Counted from the stretch's first letter, positions 33,061-45,157 are shown. The stretch is DNA of 64,000 nucleotides from Meconema thalassinum (GCA_946902985.2 OX336389.2:339672444-339736443); one strand, 5' to 3'. The notes: generated by a model from the sequence alone, not told the origin. Made by a program: numbers and translations.

Positions 33061-35590
33061 CCAAGACGTGTTCGTGTGCGTCTACAGCAGACTTGCTCAC
33101 ACCGGGCATTTTGCCAAGTGGGCACCCGCTCCGTGCACGGGCAAAGTGCGGGCAAAGTATTTACCCTTTCACGAATTGATTGCCGGCAGTCGGGATGGGA
33201 ACTATTCTTTGTTTACTTGTGTCACACGTCAGCCTGCTTCGTTGACAGGTACAGTTGCGCGAGTAGGATATGATTCAGCTCGAGTAGCCTCAGTTATCGT
33301 TCAACTGTCCGTGGTGACATGAGTTCCTGTGACGCGCAATGCTGCTTGACTTATGTGCAGAATGCACTCTGTCATCGCTGTGTTCCCCGCTTTCCCCCGC
33401 GGGGCAGCTACTACAATAAACAAACACTGGCGCAGCCACGCTCAGCGGCAATCAAATCTTAAATGGGTGTGTAGCTGTGACGGATTGCGTCACTGCAGTG
33501 ACAGTTGGTGCTACGAATATAGAGTGAGCTGAGAAGAGACCAAGTTCTACTGCAAATAGCGTGCAACAAAAATCCCAATGGGAAGGGCAGTCGCTTTTTG
33601 TGCCAATTGGAGAACGTATTAAACGATTAGTATGTGGACATTCTGTGATAGCTAAAACGATATAGCGTTGAGCGGCAGCTATAATGTGCATGTTTGGTCC
33701 TACATATTTACGGTATATTGTTATACCCGTAGGGTATGCCACCCCCATCGCCTATTATTTATACCCCCTAAAAATACATCCTTATACATGACCTCAGACC
33801 AACTTCTACGATCAACGAACACATCTATAAATCATACTACTTCAATGAACTCAGGTGGCCTCATGCCTGACCTCAAACGACCCCGGTAGGGCTTCAACAC
33901 TAGAAAAATGTGCAATTCTGCACACACTGCACACCGACTCCATGAAACCTCGGAGAGTTCATGACTCGAGGTCATTCTCAAACAGACTTTGTGTTGTAGT
34001 GTTGAACCGCTGCTGGGCGCCGTCACGACTGCTGCCATCTTGGTGAGTGTACAGCGAGTAACTTTACACACCCACACACTTACACTTTCATCCCCTATTA
34101 CTTGTACTGGAATTGCATTTTAGCTGTTCTGCAAACTTTATTAATACTTCTTCCTAGAAGTAAGTACATTAATACTAGACGTCTTTAGATAACTGGTCCT
34201 TACATTTATTTAATTAGCTAGTAAGTTCCTACCCTTTATATTTCCTCCAGGTAGGATCCCATAGCATTATTGTTTAATTGCTTCGTGGCGTCAGCGGATA
34301 GCCACAATCACAGTGCTTGAATTAGCAGGATCTCTCTAAGTCTTCGCTGGCGCGCTTACGCTAGCATTAAGCCGAGTCGTGGCAGCACTGTTTAAGTCCT
34401 TATTTACTAAACCTCCCCCAGCACCACTTTTACACCCCCGAGCTCTCCCGGCAATCTGAACAGTCGGGAAGCTCGTCCACAGAGCTACGTCTTTGCCCCT
34501 AGACAGCTCAATCACTCTACCCGCCCCACTCCCATTTTAACTTCCCCCAAAAACACTCCATTGTAGGGCACCCCCTCAAAGAAACCCTACGATATGAACA
34601 ACGTTTCTCCACGTAAAAGCTTTGCAAATCGAGACATCGATCACAAATGACAGATAGCATTTTTGTAATATAATGCAAATACATTGTCAATAACAAAACA
34701 GTATTAGATTGAACCTGCCGCCCCTGAATCTCTATCGCATCCCGGTATGACACAGTTCTCGCAATGCCTGCTCGGTGAGACTGGTCACGCTTTCTCGCTT
34801 CGTCTCACTACACTGTGACGTATGCATGCTGATAAGTCATGCGAATTTACTTCACGCCTGCCCGGCTGTACTGGGCCAGGGTAAACGGGCGCCCAGTTGA
34901 CCACCTCTGGTCTACAGGAAGAAAAAAACCAAAAAAGGATTTCAAGCTTATTTAATGAATACACCTTTCTCATCACGTACAACCCTAACATATCCATGAT
35001 TGAATGTTTCTCAGTGTAGCATAGGAACTTCCCGCTTTTTTTTTACAACTTAATCATAAATTGTCGCATGGAAAATATCAAAGTCCTGTTCGGGTAGCAT
35101 CGTGCTAGGACGTGGCTGTACAGTTACAAAAAATGTGATGTACTTCGATCTTTGTTCAACGACATGTTCGTGACAAAATTCAACTATCAGTAAACAGTGC
35201 CACTGTGCAGATATCAGAGTAACAGAGAAGAATGATATGCAATTAATGAGAAACCGCCCAAATGCGTAAATAAATGCGTGAAGTGAGGGACACGTCCCAA
35301 GTGACGATGGATGAGAAGCTCGTAACAGAGTAGCTGTGTTAGCGTAGATGAAAGGTGTGAAGTTGTTAACCCGGACCACCGTGATTCAAATATTGGTCTC
35401 GACAATTCTTTTTGTTTTGATGGCCTCTGTTATACCATTGTGGAACCGCACAATACTGGACGCCTTTTAAGTTTTACTACGAAATATTGCAATAAACTGC
35501 TAGTTATTTATCACTGGGTGTATGATAGCTGTTATAGAGGTGCATGAAATGTTGGAAATATCATTATAATATTATGAGCGTTCTGCAGAC
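33061..35590. other. Mixed-composition DNA, no gene recognised
   Basis: A relatively GC-rich patch (33070-33430) and small frames occur. One frame on the minus strand (about 34038 to 33832) starts in a good context (accaagATGGC) but has no recognisable domain. I do not call a gene. Confidence 0.45.
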
Positions 35591-35663
35591 TGCCAGTTAG
35601 CTCAGGGGAAGAGGCTTTGCGTGAAACGACAAACAGCCGGGGTTCGAATCGTACTCGCGGTGT
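35591..35663 (+). other. tRNA-like module flanking the Tc1-like transposase (left)
   Basis: A-box-like TAGCTCAGGGG (35598) and B-box-like GGGTTCGAATC (35640) have tRNA-like spacing. The T-stem and acceptor stem do not pair well, so this is not a working tRNA gene. It points towards the transposase. Confidence 0.5.
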
Positions 35664-35786
35664 TTATTTTTAAAACATGTCAAATGTTTCATGAACGAAA
35701 TACGTGTGTGTTTCTATACAAAGGGGAATATGGGTTAATGAATTTGCTTTTTGTTAGTCCTGAAAAGGACTGTTGTAGGCACGTCT

Positions 35787-36799
35787 TCAATATCTCGTCC
35801 AGTATCCACCGGCTTCGACAACTTGATGTAGCCGACGTGGCATTGACTGAACTAGATTTATGAAGTACTGTTCATCAAGGGCAATCTCCTCCCATGCTTC
35901 CAACATAATCTCCCACAATACATCCTGCAAACGAGGGGGAGGGTGAGGCCAGTTTTCCCTAATATGGCGTCTCCACTTTGCCCACACATGCTCAATGGGG
36001 TTCAAGTCTGGAGTTCGAGGGACCTCGCTGAGCAGTTCAATTGAGTCCTGCTCAGAAAACCAGCCCTTCACACTCCTGCTCATGTGGATTGGAGAGTTGT
36101 CCTGCACGAACTGAAGTACTGTATGTGGATAGCGCGCTCTCACACTCATATTCTGCAAGATGTGCAAATATTGGTCCGATGTGAGATGTCCATCTATCCG
36201 ATGAAGCACTCCAGCCCCATCAGACGACATCCACTCCCAGTACGACATAGATATGCGGCCACTACGTGTGCGCTCAGCCACATACCGTTTCTTGTATCGG
36301 GTTCCACGTGGCCTGTAAACACGAACCGGTCTGACCTCTGCCAAACTGAAACATGTCTCGTCATAGAAGATGATCTTATCCCAATTACGATTTAATTCCA
36401 GCTCAGCAAAGGCACATCGGTCGACCATATGTTGGTCGGAGAGACATTCTTTGATTGCAGGTTTTCTGCAAGCAATTCCTGCTTCTCGTAATCGTTTATG
36501 GGCCATGTATGGACATCCAGGAAAATTGGTCGTCTGCATAAGCTCTACCGAGTTTAAGAACGGATTTTCCTGCGAAGTTGTAACTAAATAGTGGTCTTCT
36601 TCTACAGTAGAAATCCGCTGTAAACCAGTGCCCGGTAGACGACCAATCCTCCCTGACACCAGCCACTGCTGTATACATCTTTGAGCCGATCTAGGGGGAA
36701 CACCACATCGGATTGCTGCATCAAGCATACTGCACTGTGATTGTCGTGTTCGACGAGAGCCAGAACGTTCTCTCAGGATGCGTGTGTATAGTGAGCCAT
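35787..36799 (-). pseudogene. Tc1-like transposase (DD35E), broken near its N-terminus
   Basis: The main frame (313 codons from 36728) begins in the DNA-binding region (VPPRSAQRCIQQW). It carries the three catalytic acids: Asp123 in IIFYDETCF, Asp210 in FVQDNSPIH, and Glu246 in DLNPIEHVW. Thirty-five residues separate the last two, so it is DD35E rather than the DD34E of classic Tc1. The natural start is probably the ATG at 36799. That frame is lost two bases later than it should be, at a short CA repeat (about 36783-36788), and hits a stop. Correcting for two bases gives about 336 residues, the usual size for the family. The catalytic core is otherwise intact. Confidence 0.85.
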
Positions 36800-36899
36800 G
36801 GCAGAATGTAATGGCGCATTATCATCAACGTTAGCGCGGCCAAACGCGATTGTTTTCGTAGCATGACATCATCACGGTGTGTTACTTCACACGAATATT

Positions 36900-36985
36900 A
36901 TTCATGGCGTGACTCGAACTGTGGTTGCTCCGCGATGAACGACTTTACAACCTGACAGCTAACCTACTACGCTACAGCGCAATAC
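36900..36985 (-). other. tRNA-like module flanking the Tc1-like transposase (right)
   Basis: Read on the minus strand it contains GGTTAGCTGTCAGG (A-box-like) and AGTTCGAGTC (B-box-like). It points inward, mirroring the module at 35591. The pair may be worn terminal inverted repeats or two fortuitous tRNA-derived repeats. Confidence 0.4.
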
Positions 36986-38637
36986 ACGTCATTGTGAGTG
37001 TATCATATCTTACCACGACACGATGCTTGTGAGAGCGGGGTGAGGGGCTGGCCGATAGCGAGAGAGAGAGAGAGAGAGCGAAAGAATTACGGACTGTACG
37101 CAGCCGACAGCAGCCGAAGTGGCACTTAGCATTTTTCATGCCTCAAGAGATGCAACATTTTATGATTGTTAATCTATACAATCAGAAGCATTCCCACGCT
37201 ATTTAATCAGTGTTACATTCAGAACAGAAAAGCATTTCGTTTGCGTTCCGTGACTCACACATCTGACTTGCAGGTATGTATAAGCTGTGGTCATTCTTCC
37301 TCTCTTCTTGGACTGAAGACACAGCGTTTCGTTAATTCTTAATACAATATATGATCGAGCTGTACTGGTCGAAGAAATACACAGAATCTCACAGGCATTG
37401 TTCCTTTCAACTTAACTCATGCGATAAATCCCCTTACTATGTAGTTTTGTTTTCTTTCCTGTCAGTATGAGCTGCCAGACTCTCTTCTTGCGTGACCGAT
37501 GTTTCCCGTATCACTGCTAACTGCATATTTTGAAGGTTTTCTGGCAAAATGAAGTCATGAAAACGGCTAATGATGTCGATATTGTGTCAGCGATTATATA
37601 CGAGTATATACGACGAAATGTATGTTAGTATTAGTGGCTTAGAAGACAAAAAATCTTCTTCCAGCTGTTCTTTATTAGACCAATTGCCACATAAGCGACA
37701 CAGGTTGAGAGGTAGTGAAGAAGCCGACATGAGTGGATCCATAATTATATTTCCATTCGAAATATTGACCAAGGGTAAATATACCGGGTCTTCCTCAGCT
37801 AGCGCTAAGCGCCGAATCCTTTTCTGTCCGCTCACTCATACGAAGAAGAGACCGCAATTGCGGAGATACTGCTCGAGTCCAAGCTCTGTGAACTTGAGGG
37901 GTGAGGTGACGCGGGAGGTGGGAAGAGATGAGCCTGTCAATAACACGCCGTGTTATCTGAAATTCCTGTCTATTACAATACTGCTAACATAGGGCCGTTG
38001 CCTAAACCACTGTGGTGTTGCGAATGAATGAGTGAGTCATCGATCAATGTATTTGATTCTGTTATTATGCACGACCAGGAATCTCCCACATCTCTCATCG
38101 TCGTCCGCGATCCACATTCCTCTCAGGTTCACGCAGCTTGGACTCGAGCAGTATCGCATATAAATCGGGCGGTATGTGCTGAAGTCTCAAGGTCAAGCTG
38201 ATCGCTCTGGCGGCAGGTTTCAGTAGTGGGGGGAACAGCGAATACAGGCACTCCTTGTCCACCGTGCTGTCGACATCTTGCTTAAACTCTGCATACGCAA
38301 TCGTCTTGAGCTCGATGCACTACGTGATGTGTGTCTCCTACAGCGCTCTGGCGCCCCACCACTCACACTGTGCCGTGACCTTGAGGCTTCACCACATATC
38401 GCCCAAGCAACCGTGTATCAGCCGTTTCATACTGTAGCGTGCGGCCTGGGAGTTTTGCGAAACGTTAGCCGAGAAAGTCCCTGTGTTAAAGCCAACCTGT
38501 AATGCAGATTTTAAAATAATCGTATGTAGTAAGAGCCCATTTGTAGAAACTGCTGCATCTAATAAATAAGACAATTTTCAACTTTCACACAAAGACAAAA
38601 ACGTAATTTTTCAAAACACAAAACTATTTGTAATATT
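36986..38637. other. No gene recognised; short (GA)n tract
   Basis: A (GA)n microsatellite lies near 37061-37079. Open frames near 37570-37992 overlap on both strands and show no clear domain. The minus frame contains LCRLCGN, which only faintly recalls the start of a zinc-finger-associated domain. Confidence 0.45.
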
Positions 38638-38752
38638 GAGGTTAAGGTTGGACGGAGGCGGTCGTAACCTTAAGTTAAGAAACAGTCCGGCATTTTTCTG
38701 CAGTACAAATGGAAAACCACGGAAAACCACTTCATAAAATTAGTCTAATAGT
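38638..38752 (-). mobile_element. SINE type S1 core fragment
   Basis: It contains the S1 ggaggcggtcgtaaccttaa block and the GAAAACCACGGAAAACCAC core only. Confidence 0.65.
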
Positions 38753-38899
38753 TGCTTAAGGGCGTAACATGTGATTTTTAATTTTCTGTCAATTTTCGTT
38801 TTTATTATTTTATTATTATTTTTATATTAGTCTTAAGAGTCTAAGGAATCTAGCCATTGTTTTGTTTTTTTTGGAAAATGTGCCTCTTTCCCTTTGTTT

Positions 38900-39450
38900 T
38901 TGCCATTTAAAGGCAGTATGGGCTATATTCCTACACAGAGCATCGATCGATGACCATCCTCAGCAAAAGGGTGATGGCACATGGTGCAAGTATAATAGAA
39001 GTCAGCTAGCTGGATCCAAGTACTACATGTGTAGCTGAAGCTATTAAGCCCATGTATATAGATTTGGCTAATGTGAACCTTCTAAAGAAATACATGGACA
39101 AACCCAAAATGTGAATGAGGCATTGAACTCAATGATCTGGGATAGGTGTCCAAAAACTTCATTTGTGGGTAAGAAGACTAGATATTGCTGTTTATGATGC
39201 CATAGCATGCTTCAATGATGGAAACATCACTAGGAAACAATTCTTCAGAAGATTTTGGCATTGTTCCTGGAGCTTGGTGGGGCAGTGTGCTGAAAAAAAA
39301 AAAAAACGGACAACCTTCGTATGCGACAAGCTGATATCAAGACTAAAATCAGTGTGAAACAATATAGGACAAGGAAGAAAGGAGCAATAAGTGCCCTGCA
39401 AGACAATGAAAGGGAGGAAGATGAAGATTATGGTGCTGAAGAACATTGAA
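38900..39450 (+). pseudogene. Decayed transposase-family C-terminal fragment
   Basis: Different frames give CQQKGDGTWCKYNRSQLAG-like coding near 38960, NVNEALNSMIWDRCPKTSFVG near 39110, and DAIACFNDGN near 39200. A charged tail and an ED-rich end follow near 39420. The combination of DGTWCKYN and NEALNSxIWxRCPK recurs in multicopy arthropod proteins that I believe are transposon-encoded, possibly Mutator-like. Several stops and frameshifts break it. The family assignment is tentative. Confidence 0.45.
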
Positions 39451-40146
39451 GCTGGTAAAAATGAGTGAAAAGATATAATGCGCAGTGTTTTTGGTAATTC
39501 TCAGTTTCCCATAATTTATATTTTTGATTATACATTGTCCCTTTTCTATGAAACTAACCAACCAATTGAACTGTTTTTTTTTTCTGTATGCTTCTTAGTG
39601 GGCATAAATCAATCTGAATTATTTAGAATGTTGAAAATTGATTTACTTTTTATTAAAAAAATAGTCATCCAAATTTGTAAAAAAAAAATTAAAGCGATTA
39701 TTTAAAATAAATTAGTAGAGTAAATAAAAAAACTAATTGATTCAGATATTTTGTTTATGTCTTAGGTACACTCATATTAAAAATTAACCGTATTCACTTA
39801 CTGCTTTCTGAGAATAGGTACATTGTAAGGCCATAAGTGTAAAAGTTGTTGTAAGCATTTAAATAGGAACTGTTTAAACAACAATTTTCAGAGTATCGTT
39901 TACATTTAAAAAGTGTATTTCACAAGTGTGCCAAATTTAGCGGCTATTCAATTAATACTCTTGATGATACATCCATTTCAAGAAATCTGTGGCTTTTTAT
40001 GACATTCTCGTGTAATGGCCCCTTAAAGTTAAGCAATGTAAGGTTATGGCACGGAATATCACTTGTGTTGTTCTTCCAATAATTTGACGTGAAGAGTATT
40101 GTCTTAAAACCACTTCATTGTTATATTTTCACTATCAAACAAGGGG
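39451..40146. other. AT-rich DNA, no gene recognised
   Basis: Long A and T runs only; no recognisable feature. Confidence 0.55.
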
Positions 40147-40545
40147 TTCCACTTCCTGGTGTAGCGCTAGCATTCTTAGCCGTTAGCCCGGAGGTCAGGG
40201 TTCGATTTCCAGCTCTGCCAAGTATTCTAATTCTTGTATGAGGGCTGGAACGGTGTACACCCAGCCTCGTGAGGCAAAACTGAGAAGAGATAGGTTCGAT
40301 TCCCACCTCAGTCATCTTAGAGGTGGTTTTTCGTGGTTTATCACTTCTACTCCAGGCAAGTGCGATGGTTCCTAACGTAAAGTCACGGGCGCATTCTTCC
40401 CAATCCTCACGTGAATTAGAAATACACACACTACTACAGGCACATCGATGACACGGGGTATCAGGCAAGTTCTATAAGCACTCACCCAAGTACACGGGCC
40501 TATATGACCACAATATCCAAGCCCCTCAAACGAAACAAGAAACAA
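40147..40545 (+). mobile_element. SINE type S1, near full length
   Basis: Two B-box-like blocks (GGGTTCGATTTCC and AGGTTCGATTCCC), the GGTTTTTCGTGG core, and the tail ending ccaagcccctcaaac are all present. Confidence 0.85.
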
Positions 40546-40749
40546 GGGATGTAGTTATTTTGATGTACATGTATATTTGCGCAATCGGAATACTTCTCTA
40601 GCATTTTGCTTGCAATTTTTGTTTTTCTTACTGCTGTTCTTCAAATCACACGGAACTCGGGAAGGAATAAGAAAACCTAATTTCGCGTTGGATAATGGCA
40701 TCCAAACTGCCTTTAAAATTGCAATCCATTGGAGAGAGAAAGAGAGTTG

Positions 40750-41350
40750 TTTCATATATGTGCTTGGACATTGTGGACATCAGCCCGTTTACTTGGGTGT
40801 GTGTAGAATTATTCTGATAGTTGGTGTTATTTGATCGTGTGGCCTCCGGAGAGGCCGAGTGCAGGTCTTTCTAGTTGACGCCCGAGGGCGACCTGCGCGT
40901 CGTAATGAGGATGAAGTGATGATGAAGACGTCACATACACCCAGTCCCCGAGCCACGGGAATTAACCCCAGGAGATTAAAATCCCTGATGGCTCGGCCGG
41001 GAATCGAACTCGGGGCACTTCGGGCCAAAGCCTGGCGCGCTAACCATTTAGCCATGGAGCCGGACATAATTGGTGTTATTATGGTGTATTACGTAGCAGC
41101 CTATGTTTGTTTTTCATTGAGGTTAGGGTTAGAAGGAGGCGGTCGTAACGTTAAGTTAGGAAACATCCCCTCATTTGTCTGGAGTAGAAGTGGGGAAACC
41201 ACGGAAAACCACCTCTAAGATGACTGAGGTGGGAATTGAACTCACCTCATCTCTAATTTGCCTCACGAGGCGGAGTGTACCCCATTCCAACTCTCAGACC
41301 AGACTTAAAATTCTTGGCAGAGCCAGGAATCCAACGCAGGACCTTTGCGA
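40750..41350 (-). mobile_element. SINE type S1 split by an S2 SINE
   Basis: The S1 tail (40750-40831) and S1 body plus head (41081-41350) are separated by the S2 insertion at 40832-41069. A further S1 head fragment lies near 41397-41460. Confidence 0.85.
40832..41069 (-). mobile_element. SINE type S2 inserted in S1, 11-bp duplication
   Basis: The S2 head at the right end has GGTTAGCGCGCCAGG on the minus strand, and the body ends ccggaggccacacgatca. TTGGTGTTATT flanks it at 40821-40831 and 41070-41080, a perfect target duplication. S2 was therefore active after S1. Confidence 0.92.
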
Positions 41351-41469
41351 CTGAAGTTTCTTCAATATGTACCCCGAGATCACTTTATCCTGCTGCGCTT
41401 TAGTCCTCAGACCAGAATTAAAATTTGTGGCAGGGCCGTGAAAAGAGCCCAGGACTTTAGGGCTATGGA

Positions 41470-41873
41470 AAGTGGGTGAGACGTGGTTAGTTACCAGGTC
41501 TTGCCAGATATCCAGCATGTTTTCGCGCTGAAATTTGCGACTAATGGATGCATGGCTTGAGTCATTCTTATGTGCCATTGAACTTGAAGCTGGCAGACTG
41601 TGACTAGGAACGAAGGTCACTTGTGTTTATCACCGCGAACTCATTCATAAAGTTTGAATTGGCCTTCGAGCTACCAGCTACTCTCCTTCAATTAAGTCAC
41701 TGTTAACACATTGTACTCGACGTACAGTATTTTCTGTTGAGTCCTAGTAAATGAGTTCTTTTAGAGTGCTTCCGAGTTTTTGAGGAGCCTACCGATGGCT
41801 GGTTTGTCCTCAAGAACCACAATGTAATTTGCGTGGTTATAGGAAGCACCAAAATTTCCCAGACCACCTCGTG
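41470..41873. other. No gene recognised
   Basis: No recognisable feature. Confidence 0.5.
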
Positions 41874-42525
41874 GTGTAGTGGTTAACATTTCTGGCTGTC
41901 ACCCTTAAGCCCGAGTTCGATTCTCAGCTTTGTCAAATGCATATCTTACCTGAACGCTCAGTCTCGTGAAGGAAACCGGGAAGAGGAGGGCTCAATTCAC
42001 CCCTCAATAATCTTAGAGGTGGTTTTCCATAGGTCCGCCTCCTTGCGTAGTGGCTAGCACTCTTGAATGTCACCACGGAGGCCCGCGTTCGATTCCCGAC
42101 TCAGCCAAGAAATTTACTGTAATTCTGATCTCATTATCAGTCTGCTTCTCAGTCTCGTGAGGCATAAGTGAGAAGAGGCGGGTTCGATTCCCACCTCAGC
42201 CATCTTAGAGGTGGTTTTCCGTGGTTTCCCACTTCTACTCCAGGCGAATGCAGGGATGAATCCTAACTTACCCGCACGGCCGCTTCCTTCTCAATCCTCT
42301 TCTGATATACAAATACATACACTAATACAGCCATCACAATAACACAGATTATCAGACAAATTCCACACACACACCCAAGTACATGGGGCTACATGACCAC
42401 GATGTAGCAAAGCCCCTAAATGTACATCAACAACAACGGTTTTCCATGGTCTCCCACTTCTGATCAAGGCAAATGATGGTACTTTAGGTCACGACCACCT
42501 ATATCCCAATCGTATCATATTTCAA
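41874..42525 (+). mobile_element. Older SINE type S1 interrupted by a second S1
   Basis: The outer copy runs 41874-42030 and resumes 42448-42525 with the core continuing as tggtctcccacttc. The interruption is the inner S1 copy. Confidence 0.8.
42031..42437 (+). mobile_element. Inner SINE type S1 nested in S1
   Basis: This complete S1 is flanked by GGTTTTCCAT at 42021-42030 and 42438-42447. The duplicated target is the SINE core itself. The tail ends with a CAACAACAAC run. Confidence 0.85.
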
Positions 42526-42633
42526 ATAGGCCAACCCTCTATTAAACTAAAGTGTCCGATAGCGATTAGCAAACTTCCAATATTGGAGGTACATCTACTA
42601 ATTCTATATAGATTGTCACAGAGAAGATGAACC

Positions 42634-43029
42634 GTTGTTGATTCATTTAAGGGCTTTGCGTCATCATGATCATGTACCTCTGTATACTTGGGTGTGTGTG
42701 GAATATATCTGATAACCTGTGTCCTTGTGATGGCTGAATTAGCGTGCGCATTTGTAGTTGAAGCTACAGTAGGATGAGGAAGGAGGTGACCGTGACCTAA
42801 ATCAGGTACCATTCAGGCATTAGCTTTGAATAGAACTGCGAAACCACGGGAAAACCACTTCTACGATGGCTAATGTGGGAATCGAACCCATCTCTTCTCA
42901 GTTCTGCCTCACGAGGCTGAGTGTACCCCGTTCTAACCCTCAGACCTGAAATAATTTTCTTGGCAGAACCGGGAATCAAACCCGGACCTCAGGGGTGACA
43001 GCCACGAATGCTAGCTACTGCGCAACGAC
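42634..43029 (-). mobile_element. SINE type S1, near full length, minus strand
   Basis: The complete S1 layout is present, with the head at the right end (gctagctactgcgcaacgac) and the tail beginning attcatttaagggctttg. Confidence 0.85.
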
Positions 43030-43834
43030 ATGAGATGGTCCTATATAATGATCACCAGGTACTGAAGTTATACGAATACGTAATTGATTTTACGATTTAT
43101 TTTTGTGTTAGTATTTATGCCGGTCGTAAAACTTCTCGAGTTGGACATTATCAAGCTATAAAGATTTCTGAGCATTCTCTGCAGCCACGTCAGGCGGAAC
43201 ACCACAATTTGATTGCTGCGAGCGACGTGTTGTCACTACGGCCACCATTCTGCTGGGACTTACCTCCTTGTTACTACTTGTAAGTACACTCCACTGGGTG
43301 AAGCCTGTTCTTAATTAATTTTTGAACTCATTTATGTCGTTGGCGTGTTTTAACTTTAATAAAAGTAATATTGACAATTATTTCAGCACCTCACTTTGTT
43401 AAAAGTACCTAATCATTGGTCTATTAATTTCAATTTGCATTGACTGTGTGTGTTGGGGGTATTTGTACACGTTCTGCGGGAGGACGATCAAGTTGGTGGA
43501 TGGGAAAACGTAGAATTATACTTTTCTTTAGACCCCTGTGAGCGGGAAGGGGGGTAGTAGATGGATAAAGGAGAAATTGTACTTTTCTTTAGGGAATGAA
43601 ATGGAATCCTGGCAACGTTACTGCTTGGGAGATTGAAATCATCCTTCTCTATCATGTTCACGGTAGAAATAGCCTATGACATCTAGCGGTAAAAATGAGA
43701 AACTTACCAAGTAGGGTACATTTGTCACGTGGTGACTGTTTGTATTATGGTTTCTTGTATTGGTAAGCAGATCGTGGTAAATTCTTCGTGTTTATACATA
43801 AGTAATAAGTTTTACTCGTTGATAAGAGTGCAAA
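43030..43834. other. No gene recognised
   Basis: No recognisable feature. The region immediately before 43835 could be a 5' leader. Confidence 0.45.
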
Positions 43835-43927
43835 ATGAGTAAAATCAAAGTATATTGCTCAGTTTACGGCTGTAAGTCGATGCATAAGAAGGCTGCGGAT
43901 ATACGGTTTCATCACTTTCCAAAAGAT
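43835..43927 (+). CDS. Possible first exon of a THAP-domain protein (partial)
   Basis: The frame starts MSKIKVYCSVYGCKS and continues to FHHFPKD. This matches the beginning of a C2CH THAP zinc finger: C-x4-C (Cys8, Cys13) followed by the FHxFPKD motif. A splice-donor-like GTAAAT follows the FPKD codons directly, at the point where many THAP genes are split. Translation beyond it runs into a low-complexity Pro/Gln/Ser stretch to 44245 that does not look like the rest of the domain. No later exon with the Cys-x2-His half was found nearby. It could be a host gene exon or a relic of a P-element-like transposase, which also uses THAP. Confidence 0.45.
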
Positions 43928-44289
43928 GTAAATAGCAATAGCAGAAAGGTGACGATACCAAATAAATACGGGCAACAAGAGCGGGTTGGACCACTCACCA
44001 CTACACTCACTGACGACAGGACGGGTTGTTCACTTACGCCGTGCCAAGCCGCACCTAGACAGCCAAGCACAGTCTCGCCGAGCCAAGCCGTACCAAGACA
44101 GCCAAGCCTAGGCCTACACCAGCCGAGGACAGCCAAGCTTCATCAGTCAGGTCCTTTCCCGCTCCCAAGTTCATTTCCAATAACCCTACCAACCGTCATC
44201 ACCTCGCTCTGCGATATCCGAGCCATTCCACTACGAGTCATATAGGCCTAATTTGACTTCGCAGGGTAAATACTTACCATCCAAATCAA

Positions 44290-44477
44290 GCAATTCCTGG
44301 CGCAGCGGTCAAGCTCTTGGCCTCTCACCAAGGTGGACCGGGTTCGATTCCCGGTCAATGCATGTGAGATTTTTGAAGTGAAATGCCACGTCCTGTGGTT
44401 TGGATTCCGCGTAAAAAAGGAGGTTCCGTGGTTCATGATCGCATGATTAACGGTCACGTAAAACTAAAAGCTTCCTT
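44290..44477 (+). mobile_element. SINE type S4, plus strand
   Basis: The head contains TGGCGCAGCGGTCAAGC and GGGTTCGATTCCCGG. The S4 body ends aaaagcttccttcc. It is close in sequence to the copy at 9375 but lacks its long T tail. Confidence 0.85.
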
Positions 44478-44929
44478 CCGTAATTAGGGGGATCAACCCC
44501 CCCCCCCCCCCAACCCAGAGCCCAATAATGAAAATATGTAATTCGTTGGAGATTTTATTTTGAATAATACCATTCTTCGGATGATGACAAACAGCTGGAT
44601 TATGTACGTTTATACTTACTAATTTGAGAATATTTCTCTTTACTCGTGTAATACTTTTCAATGCTACCTAAACTTAACACTAATTGCGTAAGTAAAACTG
44701 TTCATTTTCGAGCTTTTCCACAGTGATAGTTGCTAATAAAGCGTATCAAATTCTATCGAAATCAAACACGAAAACGTGTAGATATTTGCTTTCGTTGTCT
44801 CATTTTGCCGTAGCACCCTTCCCGCATGCCAAGTTAATTTTGGATCCGCTCATCTCCCTCCAGAAGCAAATCCTAGTTACGCCACTGCGTGCGACTACCC
44901 TTTCCAATGCCGTGCGCAATGGCCAGCTG
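44478..44929. other. No gene recognised; C homopolymer
   Basis: A run of about 14 C lies near 44498-44511. Nothing else is recognised. Confidence 0.5.
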
Positions 44930-45149
44930 TAACAAGTCATGCGCAAGTCCCAGCGCTGACAGCGTTTATCCTGAGTGTGGTTTTCCCACACTCCCTCCAC
45001 GCAAATGCCGGGATAGTACCTTATTTCAAGTCCCAGAGGACCTACCCCCTTCCCTGTGCCTGATACAGCTACACACACTTCGGCGATCTCTGAAACAACC
45101 TCTCCAATCGCGATCAGACTCCTAATCAAAATTGAGGAGGGTAGTGTGT
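44930..45149 (+). mobile_element. SINE type S1v fragment next to a hAT insertion
   Basis: The core GTGTGGTTTTCCCACACTCC and the tail block ctgatacagctacacacac identify it. Further related sequence (acatactgctacacg) appears after the hAT, near 45990. Confidence 0.55.
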
Positions 45150-45157
45150 ACGGAGAG

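Noticed and set aside
33832..34077. Minus-strand frame with a good start context (accaagATGGC)
   Set aside because: Short, with no recognisable domain or splice evidence.
35591..35663. Functional tRNA gene
   Set aside because: A- and B-box-like sequences are present, but the T-stem and acceptor stem do not pair.
37587..37835. Minus-strand frame with LCRLCGN, faintly like a ZAD start
   Set aside because: Only two cysteines are in place and the remaining ZAD positions are missing. An opposite-strand frame covers the same DNA.
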